Below, piece after piece: positions 5,643 to 5,842 of a stretch of DNA of 5,842 nt. The stretch spans positions 1 through 5,842 of the forward strand of contig CATYEA010000130.1 in assembly GCA_958405355.1 (NCBI GenBank), written 5' to 3'. How positions within the stretch are numbered: position 1 is the stretch's first letter; each line of letters opens with the position of its first letter. Made by a program: the position numbers and the translations under genes. The notes beneath the pieces were generated by a model. The model was not told the DNA's origin. It made no database searches and saw only the letters and a program-made list of their open reading frames with translations. The stretch is from an uncultured Lachnospiraceae bacterium (GTDB taxonomy: Bacteria > Bacillota > Clostridia > Lachnospirales > Lachnospiraceae).

Positions 5643-5842
5643 TGTATTCTCTCCTTCGGATATTTTGATTTTTTGTTTTGCCTGCTTTTTGCGTTCATCG
5701 CCGGATTTTTGTACGGATTCCAGAAAGGCTTCCATCCGGGTGAGAATCTGCCCGTAGCTTTGTGTCGTGTTATCTGTTTCCAGCAAAAGCAGCGGCTTTT
5801 GAATGATTTCTTTCAGCCAGGCATATTCATAGGAATAGCTGT
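4866..5842 (-). CDS. 2-hydroxyacyl-CoA dehydratase subunit C-terminus fused in frame to activase (5' end outside window)
   Basis: Reading the minus strand inward from the window edge, one frame stays open to TAA at 4868-4866. The first 40-odd residues end in PLLLLETDNTTQSYGQ followed by ILTRMEAFLESV, which matches the extreme C-terminus of HgdB-like (D-component) 2-hydroxyacyl-CoA dehydratase subunits, where 'LETD...GQ..TR.EAF.E' is the typical end. Where a stop would be expected, the frame continues through a Lys/Arg-rich stretch of about 22 residues (KSGDERKKQAKQKIKISEGE and two more) into the first Met of a complete HgdC-like activase. This is either a true fused polypeptide or a dehydratase gene that lost its stop. 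The enzyme family removes water from (R)-2-hydroxyacyl-CoA during amino-acid fermentation using a ketyl radical. The rest of the subunit lies beyond the window, so the substrate cannot be judged. Confidence 0.7.
   Translation of the reverse strand, partial: SYSYEYAWLKEIIQKPLLLLETDNTTQSYGQILTRMEAFLESVQKSGDERKKQAKQKIKISEGENTMYVMGIDSGSTSTNAVIMDNARNIKAFSVVRTGAKSGESAERILADVLEKAHLKKEEISWIVSTGYGRVSIPFADENVTEISCHGRGAHYFNPKIRTILDIGGQDSKAIKLDADGEVIDFVMNDKCAAGTGRFLEAIARTLEIGIDELGPAALKSTEDIEITSMCTVFAESEVISLIANNKEESDIANGICRAIASKAYSLLKRVGLEPDYMMTGGVAKNPGVVRAVEEKIQAKLYICPEPEIVGAVGAALYALDTLK
5651..5656 (-). promoter_or_regulatory. Internal ribosome binding site of the activase
   Basis: On the minus strand AAGGAG lies eight bases before the ATG at 5642-5640, an ideal Shine-Dalgarno arrangement. 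These bases are simultaneously translated as part of the linker (codons for S-E-G-E) because the upstream dehydratase frame runs through without a stop. The site decides the start of the free activase. Confidence 0.85.

Overview
The window looks like chromosomal DNA from an anaerobic Clostridia-type Firmicute, most plausibly a gut Lachnospiraceae-like organism. The signs are moderate GC, strong AAGGAG-type ribosome sites, ferredoxin-style iron-sulfur redox enzymes, a lipoprotein with a flavodoxin domain, and an oxygen-sensitive 2-hydroxyacyl-CoA dehydratase activator. The placement rests on protein families, not on a marker gene.

Layout. Positions 1-543 hold the C-terminal part of a LysR-type regulator, followed by a hairpin terminator (563-601). 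Next comes a probable control region: an ATAAG-N5-CTTAT palindrome (605-619) and a candidate promoter (641-669). A plus-strand redox gene cluster follows: an iron-sulfur-flavoprotein-like protein (710-1252), an aldo/keto reductase with a two-cluster ferredoxin tail (1249-2367, start and stop overlapping), a wrecked pair of genes (2383-3210), a short-chain dehydrogenase/reductase (3231-4061) and a flavodoxin-domain lipoprotein (4108-4815). A hairpin usable in both directions (4828-4860) separates this cluster from a convergent minus-strand gene (4866-5842 and beyond). That gene encodes the C-terminus of a 2-hydroxyacyl-CoA dehydratase subunit running in frame into a complete HgdC-like activase.

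How the genes may work together. The plus-strand set mixes flavin, [4Fe-4S] and NAD(P)H chemistry and is probably one transcription unit controlled by the LysR protein. Its substrate cannot be read from the sequence. The minus-strand gene belongs to amino-acid or hydroxy-acid fermentation and is probably independent.

The most notable points are two. First, the wrecked region can be read as two successive deletions, each ending in a short repeated word, that removed the end of a carboxymuconolactone-decarboxylase-like gene and the beginning and middle of an aldo/keto reductase. Second, the dehydratase subunit and its activase are fused without a stop codon, yet a near-perfect ribosome binding site is kept inside the fusion. 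I see no RNA genes, CRISPR arrays, insertion sequences or phage genes, and no clearly new defence or mobile system. No gene-free stretch longer than 300 bases is present.
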